DNA of 64,000 nt from DASPKM01 sp963817075. Its GTDB lineage: Bacteria; Bacteroidota; Bacteroidia; Chitinophagales; Chitinophagaceae. The notes under the pieces are model-generated. The model searched no databases. It saw nothing but the letters and a program-made list of their open reading frames with translations, and was not told the DNA's origin. A program made the position numbers and the translations under genes. The DNA lies in contig CAWFMT010000005.1 of the NCBI GenBank assembly GCA_963817075.1, forward strand, positions 434,001 to 498,000. The letters are read 5' to 3'. How positions within the stretch are numbered: position 1 is the first letter of the stretch; every line of letters starts with the position of its first letter. Below, piece after piece: positions 52,001 through 58,738 of the stretch.

Positions 52001-52470
52001 CCCAGATTCATTTTGCCCTTGAATGCATTTGGATCACCATTCACCGGGAAGTCGCAGGTTTTGATAAGTTCCTCAATCATCCCTTCTAATCCCAATCTTC
52101 GGCCATCATCAGGACTATAAATTTTGGTGATGCCATAGTTGTGCAGCTCCTGAATTTCCTGAGGCAAGATCGTTCCACCACCTCCTCCGAATATTTTAAT
52201 ATGTCCGCACCCATTCTGATCAAGCAGGTCCTTCATGTATTTAAAGAATTCAACGTGCCCACCCTGGTAGGAAGTAATTGCAATTCCATGAGCATCTTCC
52301 TCAATAGCAGTTTCAACGATCTCATGAACTGACCTGTTGTGTCCAAGGTGAATGATCTCCGCACCCTTGCTTTGCATGATCCTTCTCATGATATTGATCG
52401 CAGCATCATGGCCGTCAAAAAGCGAAGCGGCAGTAACAATGCGGACCTTATTCGTTGGAGTGTATGACAT
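49099..52470 (-). CDS. icmF: Fused isobutyryl-CoA mutase
   Basis: 1123 residues with the IcmF order. The B12-binding domain comes first (~1-140; 'SLFDGHDAAINIMRRIM', base-off His motif D-x-H). A MeaB-type G-protein chaperone domain follows (P-loop 'GITGTGGAGKSSVTDE' near residue 200). The substrate-binding TIM barrel comes last (~520-1123). The two residues that separate isobutyryl-CoA from methylmalonyl-CoA mutases are visible: Phe in 'FTAGVFPL' (Tyr in MCM) and Gln in 'LKEDQAQNTCIF' (Arg in MCM). It interconverts isobutyryl- and n-butyryl-CoA with adenosylcobalamin. A perfect palindrome lies between its -7 box and start codon. Confidence 0.96.
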   Translation of the reverse strand: MSYTPTNKVRIVTAASLFDGHDAAINIMRRIMQSKGAEIIHLGHNRSVHEIVETAIEEDAHGIAITSYQGGHVEFFKYMKDLLDQNGCGHIKIFGGGGGTILPQEIQELHNYGITKIYSPDDGRRLGLEGMIEELIKTCDFPVNGDPNAFKGKMNLGEVRDIRKIARAITNAENGNKKEEAEGQKKDVITIPVLGITGTGGAGKSSVTDEIVRRFLNFYQDKTVAVISVDPSKKKTGGALLGDRIRMNSISNPRAYMRSLATRESDRALSEHVQEAIDIVKEAAYDFIILESAGVGQSDASILDYCDVSLYVMTPEYGAASQLEKINMLDFADVVAINKFDKAGALDALMEVKKQYKRNHGLWTAKDGELPIIGTIASQFNHAGVNELFERLMAVIEKKTTQPFGKIEQHAHLKETSNKSQIIPPSRVRYLSEITEAIREYDKQIEEQAAIATQLYQITGAIAALNNSNAKSGIDELQQLKKSLEEQMNPVYRELLHKWPDKLKAYLADTYEYHIRDKVIKQPLFFTSLSGTRIPRVILPRYKDWGDILKWEAQENAPGLFPFTAGVFPLKREGEDPTRMFAGEGAPERTNKRFHYVSIGQPAKRLSTAFDSVTLYGEDPDHRPDIFGKVGNSGASIATVDDAKKLYSGFDLCDPKTSVSMTINGPAPILLAFFMNAAIDQQCEKYIAANSLEAELESRRNAKYKSGSQPSYYDPGSPERLPEGNNGLGLKLLGMSGDEVLPKEVYEKIKAEALSQVRGTVQADILKEDQAQNTCIFSTEFALKLMGDVQEYFINNQVRNFYSVSISGYHIAEAGANPITQLAFTLSNGFTYVEYYLSRGMSIDEFAPNLSFFFSNGMDAEYSVIGRVARRIWAKAMKFKYKANKRSQMLKYHIQTSGRSLHAQEIDFNDIRTTLQALYAIYDNCNSLHTNAYDEAITTPTEESVRRAMAIQLIINRELGTAKNENPNQGSFLIEELTDLVEEAVMAEFDRITESGGVLGAMERMYQRNKIQEESLHYEHLKHTGELPIVGVNTFLDRKGSPTILPNEVIRSTNDEKEQQISNLRSFHKRNQDKSLEMLKRLQEVAITNGNLFQELMETVKYCSLGQITHALYEVGGQYRRSM

Positions 52471-52476
52471 TTCTAG

Positions 52477-52492
52477 ACTAACAATTGTTAGT
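52477..52492. promoter_or_regulatory. 16-bp perfect palindrome, probable operator of icmF
   Basis: ACTAACAATTGTTAGT is identical to its own reverse complement over all 16 bases. It lies 7 bp upstream of the icmF ATG and directly downstream of the -7 box, where a bound repressor would block transcription start. The form resembles TetR-family operators, but no TetR gene is in the window. Confidence 0.7.
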
Positions 52493-52495
52493 TGA

Positions 52496-52503
52496 CAAAG
52501 GTA
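52496..52503 (-). promoter_or_regulatory. -7 box (TACCTTTG) of icmF
   Basis: TACCTTTG on the minus strand fits TAnnTTTG; it lies 25 bp upstream of the start codon and next to the palindrome. Confidence 0.55.
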
Positions 52504-52540
52504 ATGAAATCAACGTAAGGCCATATGGTCACAGCTTAAT

Positions 52541-52622
52541 TGAAAGTTGAACATTGAGCATTGCTAATTGAGCGTTTGAAGAAATTCACAATGTTCAACT
52601 CTCAACTTTCAATGCTCAAGTT
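52541..52622. repeat. GAAAGTTGAACATTGAGC inverted micro-repeat pair
   Basis: 'gaaagttgaacattgagcat' is mirrored by 'caatgttcaactctcaactttc' about 25 bp later. Same family as 25862-25945 and 53240-53285. Confidence 0.7.
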
Positions 52623-52737
52623 AGTGTGCGTACATTAAATGGTGAATTTTCCCAATTCCAACGGTAAAAAACCATGATTTTTCTGTGCTTGTAGCAGAAT
52701 TAGATCACGGTATCTGCTTTAAATTGTTCACTATTCT

Positions 52738-53085
52738 ATGAGTATAAAATATGATTTGGAGGACAGGTTAGTAGACTTTTCCTGTAGGATGATTGAGGTC
52801 GTCCAATATTACCTGAAACAAGGGTGGGGAAATATATAGCTGCTCAGCTCATTAGATGCTGTAATTCGCCTGCTTTAAATTATGGAGAGGTGCAAGCAGC
52901 ATTTCATTCATAAGCTGCGAATTGTATTGAAAGAACTTAAAGAGTGCAGAATCATACTAAAAATCATCAGGAAAAAAGGACTTATTGTGAAGATCACTTT
53001 AGTTGATGATTGTAGCCAAGAAACCGAAGAATTGATTTCTATAATCGCAAAAAGTATAGTAGCAGCTGAAAGAAATAGGGTTTGA
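52738..53085 (+). pseudogene. Decayed four-helix-bundle (S23 rRNA intervening-sequence type) protein
   Basis: Frame 1 from ATG 52738 gives 'MSIKYDLEDRLVDFSCRMIEVV'. Losing one base near 52806 moves to 'LPETRVGKYIAAQLIRCCNS' and 'PALNYGEVQAAFHS'. A further deletion near 52908 moves back to 'FIHKLRIVLKELKECRIILKIIRKKG', ending at 53085. Read together this is the standard four-helix-bundle family of about 120 residues, with a few residues missing before 'FIHK'. Such proteins often lie alone in genomes or within 23S rRNA insertions. The broken frame suggests a remnant. Confidence 0.75.
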
Positions 53086-53135
53086 CTCTACAAATGAGCG
53101 CTGAACATTGAGCCTTAAGTATTACTTCTGAACTG

Positions 53136-53232
53136 CCTCACCCCAGCCCATTCTACTTCGTGGAGAGGAAGCAAAAATGTTCTTTCTTCTCCGCACAATG
53201 GAGAGGGTGACTCGCGAAGCGAACACTGAGGT
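53136..53232. repeat. CTCACCCC...CGCGAAGCGA intergenic repeat, copy B
   Basis: Same order as copy A (25661-25761): 'CTCACCCCAGCCC', 'TCTACTTCGTGGAGAGGAAG', 'CTTCTCCGCACAATGGAGAG', 'TGACTCGCGAAGCGA'. It is more diverged in the hairpin arms. The rest of the spacer up to 53348 holds 'caatgttcaactttc' micro-repeats. Confidence 0.8.
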
Positions 53233-53348
53233 AATCAATTGAGAAATGCTCAACAAACAATTTTCAATGTTCAACTTTCAGCTGTTGAACTAATCCGGTG
53301 CCACATGCTCAGGTAAAAACTCTAAATTGACCATCCAAATTCAGATAC

Positions 53349-55376
53349 ATGAAACTTGTTTTGCTTACCTGTCTGCTCAATTTCTTCTTCAACATAGCAT
53401 TCTCGCAGGACCCATGGAAGATCTCGGTTTCAAAAGTGGATCCAAATAATTATTATGGGGTAACAGTTGCCAATGGGATGATAGGAATAGTTTCCTCACC
53501 AGAGCCCTTCAGGGTAAAAGATGTGGTGCTTGCCGGTGCATATGATCTTTATGGAAGAGGACGAGTAAGTAATTTCTTAAGGAGTTTCAATCTCCTCAAT
53601 ATGTACCTGGAAATAGATGGAAAGCGAATTGATGGCAAGAGTATCGCCAACATGAAGCAGGAGTTGAATATGCGACAGGCAGGCTTCACCACTTCATTTG
53701 ATCAGGGAGACAAGGCAACGGTGAGCTATACATATTATTCTTTGCGACATCTCCCATTCACGGTCCTTATGGACATCACCATCACAGCAAAAAAGGATAT
53801 TAATATCAATAGCGCATCAGTAATGGAAGCTCCGGATGCATTGAAGGATGTAGAGAATTATTACAATGAGATTGACCGACCACATGTTGTTATCAGCCTG
53901 CTTACTTCAAAAGCAAAAAGTCCAACAGGAAAATTGCTTATGTGTGCCTCAAATACTTTTCTTTTTAGCGAAGAACATGGACAGGAACCACGGGTAATTC
54001 ATGAGATGTGGGATAACAATATGCATCTGATGAAATTCAATAAGAAAATAAAGGCAGGCGAAACATATAGGTTTTCCATTGCAGGTTCTTCAATTACTTC
54101 AGCACATCACGATGATCCTTTGAATGAAGCTGAGCGACTGACAATTTTTGCCAAGCTTGAAGGACGAGAAAGATTAATACGTTTTCATACTGGAGCCTGG
54201 GATGAATTATGGAAATCTGATATCACTATAGAAGGTGACCCTCAATCACAACAGGATATTCATAGTATGCTGTATCACCTGTATTCATTCTCCCGTGAAG
54301 GAACATCACTTTCACCTTCACCGATGGGATTGAGTGGTTTAGGTTACAATGGCCATGTTTTCTGGGATACAGAATTATGGATGTTTCCAGCTATTCTTGT
54401 GATGCAACCGGGGATTGCAAAATCTCTTGTGGAATACAGATATCAGCGACTTGAACCTGCAAGAAAAAATGCTTTTGCCCATGGATATAAGGGTGCAATG
54501 TTCCCCTGGGAAAGTGCGGATTCAGGTGTAGAGGAAACTCCTGTCTGGGCCCTAAGTGGTCCGTTTGAACATCATATCACTGCGGACGTTGCACTGGCCG
54601 CCTGGAATTATTATGCAGTTACTCAGGATAAAAATTGGTTGAGAGAAAGAGGCTGGCCAATACTTTCAGCGACTGCTGATTTTTGGGCAAGCAGAGTCGA
54701 GAGAAACGGTCCGGGGAAATATGATATCAAGAATGTAGTGGCCGCTGATGAGTGGGCGGAAAACGTAGATAATAATGCATTTACAAATGCAGCTGCAAAG
54801 GCTAATCTTCAGTATGCAATTGAAGCAGGAAGAATCTTGGGAATAAAAACTGATTCAGACTGGACTCATGTAGCGAAAAATATTCCAATCCTGAAAATGG
54901 AAAATGGCGTAACCAGGGAACATGCCACATACAAAGGAGAAGGAATCAAACAGGCTGATGTAAATCTACTTTCTTATCCTCTTAAGGAAATTACAGACAA
55001 AGAGCAGGTAAGAAAGGACCTTGAATATTATGAGACAAGGGTTCCAAATGAAGGAACTCCAGCTATGACCCAGGCTATTTTTACATTGCTCTATGCCCGT
55101 CTTGGTAATGGAGAAAAAGCCTATCATTTTTTCAAAGATGCATTTGAGCCTAACCTGCTTCCTCCATTCAGGGTAATCGCGGAAACAAAAGGCGGCACCA
55201 ATCCATATTTTGCTACTGGAGCTGGGGGAATTATTCAAAGTGTGCTCATGGGCTTCGGAGGCCTGGACATTAGTCCGCAAGGGATTGTTCAATTGAAATC
55301 TACCTTGCCTAAAAACTGGAAGAGTCTTACGATCACTGGCGTAGGTCCCGGGAGGAAAACTTTTACTGTAAAATGA
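53349..55376 (+). CDS. Secreted GH65-family glycoside hydrolase/phosphorylase
   Basis: 675 residues with a signal peptide ('LVLLTCLLNFFFNIAFSQ'). An N-terminal beta-sandwich (~30-270) precedes an (alpha/alpha)6 barrel with 'GHVFWDTELWMFPAILV' and 'ALSGPFEHHITADVALAAWNYY', and the general-acid Glu near residue 468 in 'AADEWAENVDNNAFTN'. GH65 contains disaccharide phosphorylases and hydrolases such as acid trehalase. Export to the periplasm argues for hydrolysis, since phosphorolysis is usually cytoplasmic (inference). The substrate is unknown. Confidence 0.88.
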   Translation: MKLVLLTCLLNFFFNIAFSQDPWKISVSKVDPNNYYGVTVANGMIGIVSSPEPFRVKDVVLAGAYDLYGRGRVSNFLRSFNLLNMYLEIDGKRIDGKSIANMKQELNMRQAGFTTSFDQGDKATVSYTYYSLRHLPFTVLMDITITAKKDININSASVMEAPDALKDVENYYNEIDRPHVVISLLTSKAKSPTGKLLMCASNTFLFSEEHGQEPRVIHEMWDNNMHLMKFNKKIKAGETYRFSIAGSSITSAHHDDPLNEAERLTIFAKLEGRERLIRFHTGAWDELWKSDITIEGDPQSQQDIHSMLYHLYSFSREGTSLSPSPMGLSGLGYNGHVFWDTELWMFPAILVMQPGIAKSLVEYRYQRLEPARKNAFAHGYKGAMFPWESADSGVEETPVWALSGPFEHHITADVALAAWNYYAVTQDKNWLRERGWPILSATADFWASRVERNGPGKYDIKNVVAADEWAENVDNNAFTNAAAKANLQYAIEAGRILGIKTDSDWTHVAKNIPILKMENGVTREHATYKGEGIKQADVNLLSYPLKEITDKEQVRKDLEYYETRVPNEGTPAMTQAIFTLLYARLGNGEKAYHFFKDAFEPNLLPPFRVIAETKGGTNPYFATGAGGIIQSVLMGFGGLDISPQGIVQLKSTLPKNWKSLTITGVGPGRKTFTVK

Positions 55377-55379
55377 TTT

Positions 55380-55556
55380 TTCTTAACCGCAAAGACGAGA
55401 AAACTCTGCGTATCTATTTTATTTCTCCTTCTTAACTCTTTTTACTCTTGTTGTCTGCGGTTGAATTTTTTAAAATTTTTTACCACAGAGAAAGTGAGAA
55501 ACAGAGGTGTCGCAGAGTTAAGCATGAAATAATTTTAATGCCCTGGCGGTTAATTC
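55380..55556. repeat. TTAACCGC-type repeat cluster between GH65 and ispG
   Basis: 'ttaaccgcaaagacgagaaaac' (55384-55405), 'ttgtctgcggttgaatttttt' (55453-55473), 'taccacagagaaagtgagaaacagagg' in part, and a final 'ccctggcggttaattcc' (55541-55557). The first and last arms are inverted relative to each other. Confidence 0.65.
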
Positions 55557-57551
55557 CTAAGGATCTATCCAAACTTCACTTTGCCTGAGAAGTTCCACCA
55601 ATTCCTGAACAGCAATACTGCTATCGACATTTCTCTTCACAACTTCTTTTCCACGATACAATGTGATCTTGCCAGGGCCGCTTCCCACATATCCAAAATC
55701 AGCATCAGCCATTTCACCCGGGCCATTCACGATGCAACCCATTATTGCAATCTTTACTCCTTTCAAATGATTGGTCACTGCGCGGATCCTCGCGGTGGTT
55801 TCCTGCAAGTCGAAAAGAGTTCGTCCACATGAAGGACAGGAAATATATTCTGTTTTTGATATTCTTGTTCTTGTCCCCTGCAGAATTGAAAATGATGTGT
55901 TATTCAGAAACTGGTGATTATTCTTAGCATCTAAATATGTACGTCCACTTACTTTTTGGTTGATGATTTTTTTGGGATCGTTCATCAGCCAAATGCCATC
56001 ACCCATACCATCCAATAATAGCGCTCCCGCTTCAGCAGAAAAATGAATCAATTGTTCATCAATGGTCTTATCATCACTTTCGATTGCCAGTATAATTGGA
56101 CTTTCAATGCCTTCACGTATAAGTTCAATAATGAACTTTCTTACTGAAGGCATGGCGTGAGGGCACGAAGACAAGAGGCAAAGAATGACGGACTTATCGC
56201 CCTTAATTTTCTCAAATAGATCAGCCTTAGAAAAATTCTGATCATTAGTATTGATGACGATGAAGTTCAACTGTAATGATTTTTCAGTTTCCCCGATATA
56301 TTCCTCAACCTTGAGAAGAGGATATGATTTTTCTTTCTCATTACTCTTCTGCCAAACAGCATAATTGGTAATGATTTTTAAGGTGCCTGGGATTGGGAAA
56401 TCAATTGTCTTATCTCCGGAGTAGATAAAGTCTGGTGCTAAATCGCTGATGTTCCATTTATCAAGCGTGGGATCATATTTATACCCAATCAATTCAAGGT
56501 CCTGGCGAGAAATCCTTTCATTCTCCATAAAATCTGAGATCACAACTGGAACATGATGATCTCCAATATTTGCAATTCCATATGTTTTGCGTCTGCTGAA
56601 CTCATATGGAGAATACGGAAGGATCTCTATTGATTCATTCAGATCATTATCCAGGATTTCAGACTGAATTTTTTCATACCTGTTTACAAGATCACGGCAG
56701 ACCGGTATTTCAAATTCTGGATCCTCAGTAAGGGAAACTCTGATAGTATCTCCAATGCCATCTTCCATGAGTGTTCCTATTCCTATAGCGGATTTGATCC
56801 GTCCATCTTCACCATCGCCAGCCTCTGTAACGCCCAGATGCAACGGATAACATGCATTGAATTCATTCATCATTGTTTGGATCAGTAATCGGTATGCGTG
56901 TACCATTACACCTGGATTACTGCTCTTCATGCTCAGAACGATGTTGTGATAATTCTCATCCCTTGCAATTCTCAAAAATTCCATCGCGCTCTCAACCATG
57001 CCCATTGGTGTATCTCCATATCGGCTCATGATCCGATCGCTTAATGAACCATGATTGGTGCCAATGCGCATAGCTGTTCCATACTCTTTACAAATTTTCA
57101 CTAATGGTCTGAATCGATCCCGAATCCTAAGAATTTCATCATGATAATTCAAATCTGTATACTCAATGAATTCAAATTTTTTCTTATCGACATAATTTCC
57201 CGGATTTACTCGCACTTTTTCTACAATCCTGGCTGCGATCTCTGCTGCATTTGGTGTAAAATGAATATCTGCAACCAGTGGCGTATTGTATCCTCTTTTT
57301 CGCAATTCATTCTTGATAACTAAAAGGTTTTCAGCTTCATTTTTACTCGGCGCAGTGATTCTTACAAGCTCGGAACCAGCCTCAATGCATCTTATGCTTT
57401 GCGCAACTGTAGCTTGGGTATCCATTGAATCAGTTGTGGTCATGGTCTGTATTCTCACTGGATGGTCGTTCCCCAGCAAGAGGTCTCCAACCCTTACTTC
57501 CAGTGTCTTCAGTCGACGGTAATTATTGAGAGATTCGCAATACAATTGCAT
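55557..57551 (-). CDS. ispG: 4-hydroxy-3-methylbut-2-enyl diphosphate synthase (long form)
   Basis: 664 residues. The N-terminal TIM barrel ('PVRIQTMTTTDSMDTQATVAQ', 'PLVADIHFTPNAAEIAARIVEKVRVNPGNYVD' in part, 'GTNHGSLSDRIMSRYGDTPMGM') and the C-terminal reductase-like domain are separated by a ~230-residue insert, as in other Bacteroidota and Chlamydia. The 4Fe-4S ligands are visible: 'ISCPSCGRTLFDLQE' and 'IMGCIVNGPGEMADADFGYVG'. It catalyses the penultimate step of the MEP isoprenoid pathway. A TACCTTTG box ends four bases before the ATG. Confidence 0.96.
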   Translation of the reverse strand: MQLYCESLNNYRRLKTLEVRVGDLLLGNDHPVRIQTMTTTDSMDTQATVAQSIRCIEAGSELVRITAPSKNEAENLLVIKNELRKRGYNTPLVADIHFTPNAAEIAARIVEKVRVNPGNYVDKKKFEFIEYTDLNYHDEILRIRDRFRPLVKICKEYGTAMRIGTNHGSLSDRIMSRYGDTPMGMVESAMEFLRIARDENYHNIVLSMKSSNPGVMVHAYRLLIQTMMNEFNACYPLHLGVTEAGDGEDGRIKSAIGIGTLMEDGIGDTIRVSLTEDPEFEIPVCRDLVNRYEKIQSEILDNDLNESIEILPYSPYEFSRRKTYGIANIGDHHVPVVISDFMENERISRQDLELIGYKYDPTLDKWNISDLAPDFIYSGDKTIDFPIPGTLKIITNYAVWQKSNEKEKSYPLLKVEEYIGETEKSLQLNFIVINTNDQNFSKADLFEKIKGDKSVILCLLSSCPHAMPSVRKFIIELIREGIESPIILAIESDDKTIDEQLIHFSAEAGALLLDGMGDGIWLMNDPKKIINQKVSGRTYLDAKNNHQFLNNTSFSILQGTRTRISKTEYISCPSCGRTLFDLQETTARIRAVTNHLKGVKIAIMGCIVNGPGEMADADFGYVGSGPGKITLYRGKEVVKRNVDSSIAVQELVELLRQSEVWIDP

Positions 57552-57555
57552 CCTG

Positions 57556-57563
57556 CAAAGGTA
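57556..57563 (-). promoter_or_regulatory. -7 box (TACCTTTG) of ispG
   Basis: Minus-strand TACCTTTG, spacer CAGG, then ATG, predicting a leaderless ispG mRNA. No -33 TTG is evident; the upstream DNA is micro-repeat. Confidence 0.5.
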
Positions 57564-57566
57564 GGC

Positions 57567-57745
57567 GAGAGTTTGGGAGTTCGAAAGTTCCAGAGTTTAA
57601 GTGTTGGAATCGCCTATAAGTCAGGCTTCATCTTTTGTAAAATGATTGATCCAAAAAACAAATCTGAAATTTACTAAGGCTTTGCAACTACCATAGGTTT
57701 AGAGACGGTCAAACATTCAAACAATCAAACATTCAAACTGTCTTC
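57567..57745. repeat. GTTTGGGAGTTCGAAAGTTC / TTCAAACATTCAAAC inverted tracts
   Basis: 'agtttgggagttcgaaagttc' (57570-57590) is mirrored by 'gtcaaacattcaaacaatc' then 'aaacattcaaactg' (57709-57741). About 120 bp of unremarkable sequence separates them. Confidence 0.6.
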
Positions 57746-57802
57746 GCCACCGCTTATACTGCAAAGCCCTTAATTCATCCAATGCAGCACTTGCAGCTCT
57801 GA

Positions 57803-58681
57803 ATGCCTGCTTATCTTGAGATGGTGCAGCATGTAGAATTTTTCCATAAGGATCATTTTGAGAACCGCTATCACCGGGTATATGTCAGCGGCCCGCTCAG
57901 CCGATTCATCGATTATTTCTGGGAAACGGATTTTGATTCACTCTGGACAAAATATCCAGAAGGATTTTCCGATGCGTTATTTCCCAACATAGGTTATACG
58001 TACCTGATTAATCTTGGTACGCCCTATACAATGCAACTGGATGAGGAAAGCTTTGAAATGAAAGGCGATGGATTTCTGCCAAGACCCACTAGTATAGAGT
58101 GCTATCACCAACAAGGAAATAAGATTTTCGGCATCAAATTCCGGATATCGCCGGTGATCTTTGAAAAAAAGATAAACTTTTCAGAATACCGCGAGTATAT
58201 TTTCCCATTAAGCTATCTGCTGGATCAAAAGATCATAGACAAGGTAAAAAAAGCAGCATCTTTTGAAAAGAGAGTAAATATTCTTTCGACTTATTATACC
58301 ACAATTATTACAAAATACTCGGGATCTCTTCAGCCGGTCGATATTGTTATAGAAATTCTTGATCAATCTAATCTCGATAATAATTTTTCAATCCCAGTGG
58401 AGAAATTGGCTGAAAAAAATAAGATATCTCCTCGCACACTTCAGCGTTATTTCGAGATGAGTATTGGCACCAGTAGTAAGAAGGCGCTGCAGATAATGCG
58501 CATCAGGAAAGCTGCATCCCATCTTGCAAACGATCCTCAAACTTTCCACTATTCAATCTATGGCTACTACGATCACAGCCATTTCTATAAGCATCTCAGG
58601 CAATTCATGAAGAAAGAAACCTTAAATGCACTTCAGCCTCATTTGAAATTGCTGGGCTTATTGAAGAACCGTGAGTTGTGA
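57803..58681 (+). CDS. AraC-family transcriptional regulator
   Basis: 292 residues. The N-terminal ~170 residues have 'YVSGPLSRFIDYFWETDF' and 'IGYTYLINLGTPYTM', a cupin-like effector domain often found in Bacteroidota AraC regulators. The C-terminal double HTH includes 'VEKLAEKNKISPRTLQRYF' and 'MRIRKAASHLANDPQTFHYS'. The following 'GYYDHSHFYKHLRQFMKKE' is the second recognition region. The target is unknown; neighbouring genes are ispG and a convergent outer-membrane receptor. Met at residue 7 is an alternative start. Confidence 0.85.
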   Translation: MPAYLEMVQHVEFFHKDHFENRYHRVYVSGPLSRFIDYFWETDFDSLWTKYPEGFSDALFPNIGYTYLINLGTPYTMQLDEESFEMKGDGFLPRPTSIECYHQQGNKIFGIKFRISPVIFEKKINFSEYREYIFPLSYLLDQKIIDKVKKAASFEKRVNILSTYYTTIITKYSGSLQPVDIVIEILDQSNLDNNFSIPVEKLAEKNKISPRTLQRYFEMSIGTSSKKALQIMRIRKAASHLANDPQTFHYSIYGYYDHSHFYKHLRQFMKKETLNALQPHLKLLGLLKNREL

Positions 58682-58738
58682 ATCGTGAATCGTGAGTTAT
58701 TAATAACGATCCTGACTTCAGACCTCAGACTTCAGACT
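58682..58738. repeat. GTGAATCGTGAATCGTGAG and GACTTCAGACCTCAGACTTC tracts
   Basis: Two different 8-9 bp periodic units directly follow each other between the AraC gene and the receptor gene 3' end. Confidence 0.65.

Noticed and set aside
53349..55376. Polysaccharide utilisation locus around GH65 or GH88
   Set aside because: No SusC/SusD pair, lyase or hybrid two-component regulator is adjacent to either gene, and the receptor at 58.7 kb lacks a SusD partner.
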